A stretch of 6,765 nt of DNA, from the NCBI GenBank assembly GCA_043742865.1, contig JAYTXR010000187.1, forward strand, positions 1-6,765, given 5' to 3'. The translations under genes and the position numbers were made by a program. How positions within the stretch are numbered: position 1 is the stretch's first letter; each line of letters begins with the position of its first letter. The notes below the pieces were generated by a model. It had not been told where the DNA came from. It did no database searches and was given only the letters and a program-made list of their open reading frames with translations. Below are positions 5,812 to 6,765 of the stretch, in pieces. Source of the DNA: PALSA-911 sp043742865. GTDB lineage: Bacteria > Pseudomonadota > Alphaproteobacteria > Acetobacterales > Acetobacteraceae.

Positions 5812-6765
5812 TTGCTGAAAATCGATGGCGCCCGATTGCTCGCCGACCTTCGTGCCCTGGCCCAGATCGGCGCCTACAAGACCGGCGTGCACCGCCCGAC
5901 CTATTCACCCCCGGACATGCAGGCACGCGAATGGCTGATGCGGCGGCTGCGCCAGGCCGGGTTGGAGCCGGAGATGGACGGCATCGGCAACGTGATCGGG
6001 CGCGCGCCGGGCAATGGGCCGAAGCTGTTGCTGGGCAGCCATATCGAGACGCAGAACCATGCCGGCTGGCTGGATGGAGCGATGGGCGTGATCTACGGCC
6101 TGGAAGTGGCGCGCACCTTCGCCGCCGACCCCGCCTGCGCCGGCCTGGGCATCGAGGTCGCTGCCTGGGCGGATGAGGAAGGCCATTATGGCAGCTTCCT
6201 CGGCAGCCGATCGTTCTGCGGCAGGCTGACCGAGGCCGAAATCGACGCCAGCATGAACAAGTATGAAAACACGACGCTGCGCGAGGCGCTGGCCGCCGCC
6301 GGGCTGGCCGGCCGGCCGCGTCTGACGATCGATCCGTCCCGCTATCGCGGCTATCTGGAAGCGCATATCGAGCAGGGCGCCGAACTCGAAGACAACTCCC
6401 TGCGCATCGGCGTGGTGAGCGCCATCGTCGGCAGCCGCCAGCATCGCATCGAGTTCACCGGGATGCAGAACCACGCCGGCACCACCCGCATGGCGGTCCG
6501 CCGCGATGCCGGCGTGGCGCTGGTGGGCCTGGCGGCGACGCTGCAGGCGGCGTTCGGCGCAGCCGCGGGGCCGCGGACGGTGTGGACCTGCGGGCGGATC
6601 ACGCTGGAGCCGGGGGCGCCGAGCATCGTGCCGGGACGGGCGGAGATGCTGTTTCAATTCCGCGATACCGATCCGGCGTTGCTGGAAACACTGTCGCAAA
6701 TTCTGCAACGGCTGGTGGCCGAGGCCGACGCGGGTCCCTGCCGGGTGGTCTGCACGCGCACCAGC
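5812..6765 (+). CDS. M20-family Zn-dependent amidase (hydantoinase/carbamoylase type), N-terminal part
   Basis: Cytoplasmic metal-dependent hydrolase of the group containing N-carbamoyl-L-amino-acid hydrolase, allantoate amidohydrolase and beta-ureidopropionase, which cleave carbamoyl or amide bonds. The first 318 codons are present of a usual 400-415; the end lies right of the window. Likely metal ligands are H77 in GSHIETQNHAGWLDG, D88 in the same motif, E123 in WADEEG (E122 as general base) and H185 in EAHIEQG. The spacing H77-D88-E123 matches the family. The lid-domain motif GMQNHAGTTRM (217-227) follows. The last histidine ligand would be beyond the edge. Translation starts at TTG 5812, supported by AGGAG. 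An oddity is E79, where M20 enzymes usually have aspartate (H-x-D). The gene is divergent from pstS and probably unrelated to phosphate uptake, though it could share the Pho-box region. Exact substrate cannot be decided from this fragment. Confidence 0.88.
   Translation, partial: MLKIDGARLLADLRALAQIGAYKTGVHRPTYSPPDMQAREWLMRRLRQAGLEPEMDGIGNVIGRAPGNGPKLLLGSHIETQNHAGWLDGAMGVIYGLEVARTFAADPACAGLGIEVAAWADEEGHYGSFLGSRSFCGRLTEAEIDASMNKYENTTLREALAAAGLAGRPRLTIDPSRYRGYLEAHIEQGAELEDNSLRIGVVSAIVGSRQHRIEFTGMQNHAGTTRMAVRRDAGVALVGLAATLQAAFGAAAGPRTVWTCGRITLEPGAPSIVPGRAEMLFQFRDTDPALLETLSQILQRLVAEADAGPCRVVCTRTS

Noticed and set aside
5626..5892. N-terminally extended PstS starting at 5892
   Set aside because: The extra 89 codons run through the Pho box and the amidase start and have no signal peptide. 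The internal ATG at 5625 has a strong ribosome site and begins a proper signal peptide.
5905..6708. 267-codon minus-strand frame opposite the amidase
   Set aside because: It is a shadow of the M20 amidase frame, which carries all the metal-site motifs. The minus-strand product shows only Arg/Ala/Gln-rich shadow composition.
1..6765. CRISPR array, tRNA or rRNA, insertion sequence, or a novel defence or mobile system
   Set aside because: No spaced repeats, tRNA-like cloverleaf, transposase motif or terminal inverted repeats were seen. Nearly all the sequence is accounted for by the eight genes.

Overview
The window holds a GC-rich bacterial phosphate-acquisition (Pho/Pst) operon, complete from pstS to phoB, flanked by fragments of two metabolic genes. 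GC-rich codon use, Sec signal peptide style and strong Shine-Dalgarno sites fit a proteobacterium, most likely an alphaproteobacterium. That taxonomic guess is inference; no RNA gene or other marker here fixes it.

Layout from left to right. (1) Positions 1-237, plus strand: the last 78 codons of a type II (S)-2-haloacid dehalogenase, cut off by the window edge. It has no start codon inside the window. (2) Positions 234-5625, minus strand: six co-oriented, closely packed genes, in transcription order pstS, pstC, pstA, pstB, phoU, phoB. Intergenic gaps are 71, 4, 1, 20 and about 16 nt. PhoB and the dehalogenase converge, and their stop codons overlap inside the four bases TTAG. (3) Positions 5626-5811: a 186-nt divergent intergenic region with a good Pho box (three half-sites on an exact 11-nt period) oriented towards pstS. 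(4) Positions 5812-6765, plus strand: the first 318 codons of an M20-type hydantoinase/carbamoylase-family amidase. It starts at TTG and runs off the right edge.

How the genes work together: PstS captures periplasmic phosphate, PstC and PstA form the membrane channel, and PstB drives import with ATP. PhoU relays transporter state to the Pho two-component system, and PhoB is the response regulator that binds Pho boxes. The box upstream of pstS implies positive feedback on the whole operon under phosphate starvation. The partner kinase phoR is not in the window. Between pstS and pstC lies a perfect 10-bp-stem hairpin, well placed to give more PstS than membrane components.

I do not see a previously undescribed system. 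The gene set is a classical one. The points worth a second look are local: the intercistronic palindrome, the three-half-site Pho box, a 15-bp tandem duplication at the phoU/phoB junction that multiplies PhoB start codons, an unusual N-terminal extension of PstB containing a C8 homopolymer, the missing phoR, and the TTG-started amidase with an H-x-E in place of the usual H-x-D.
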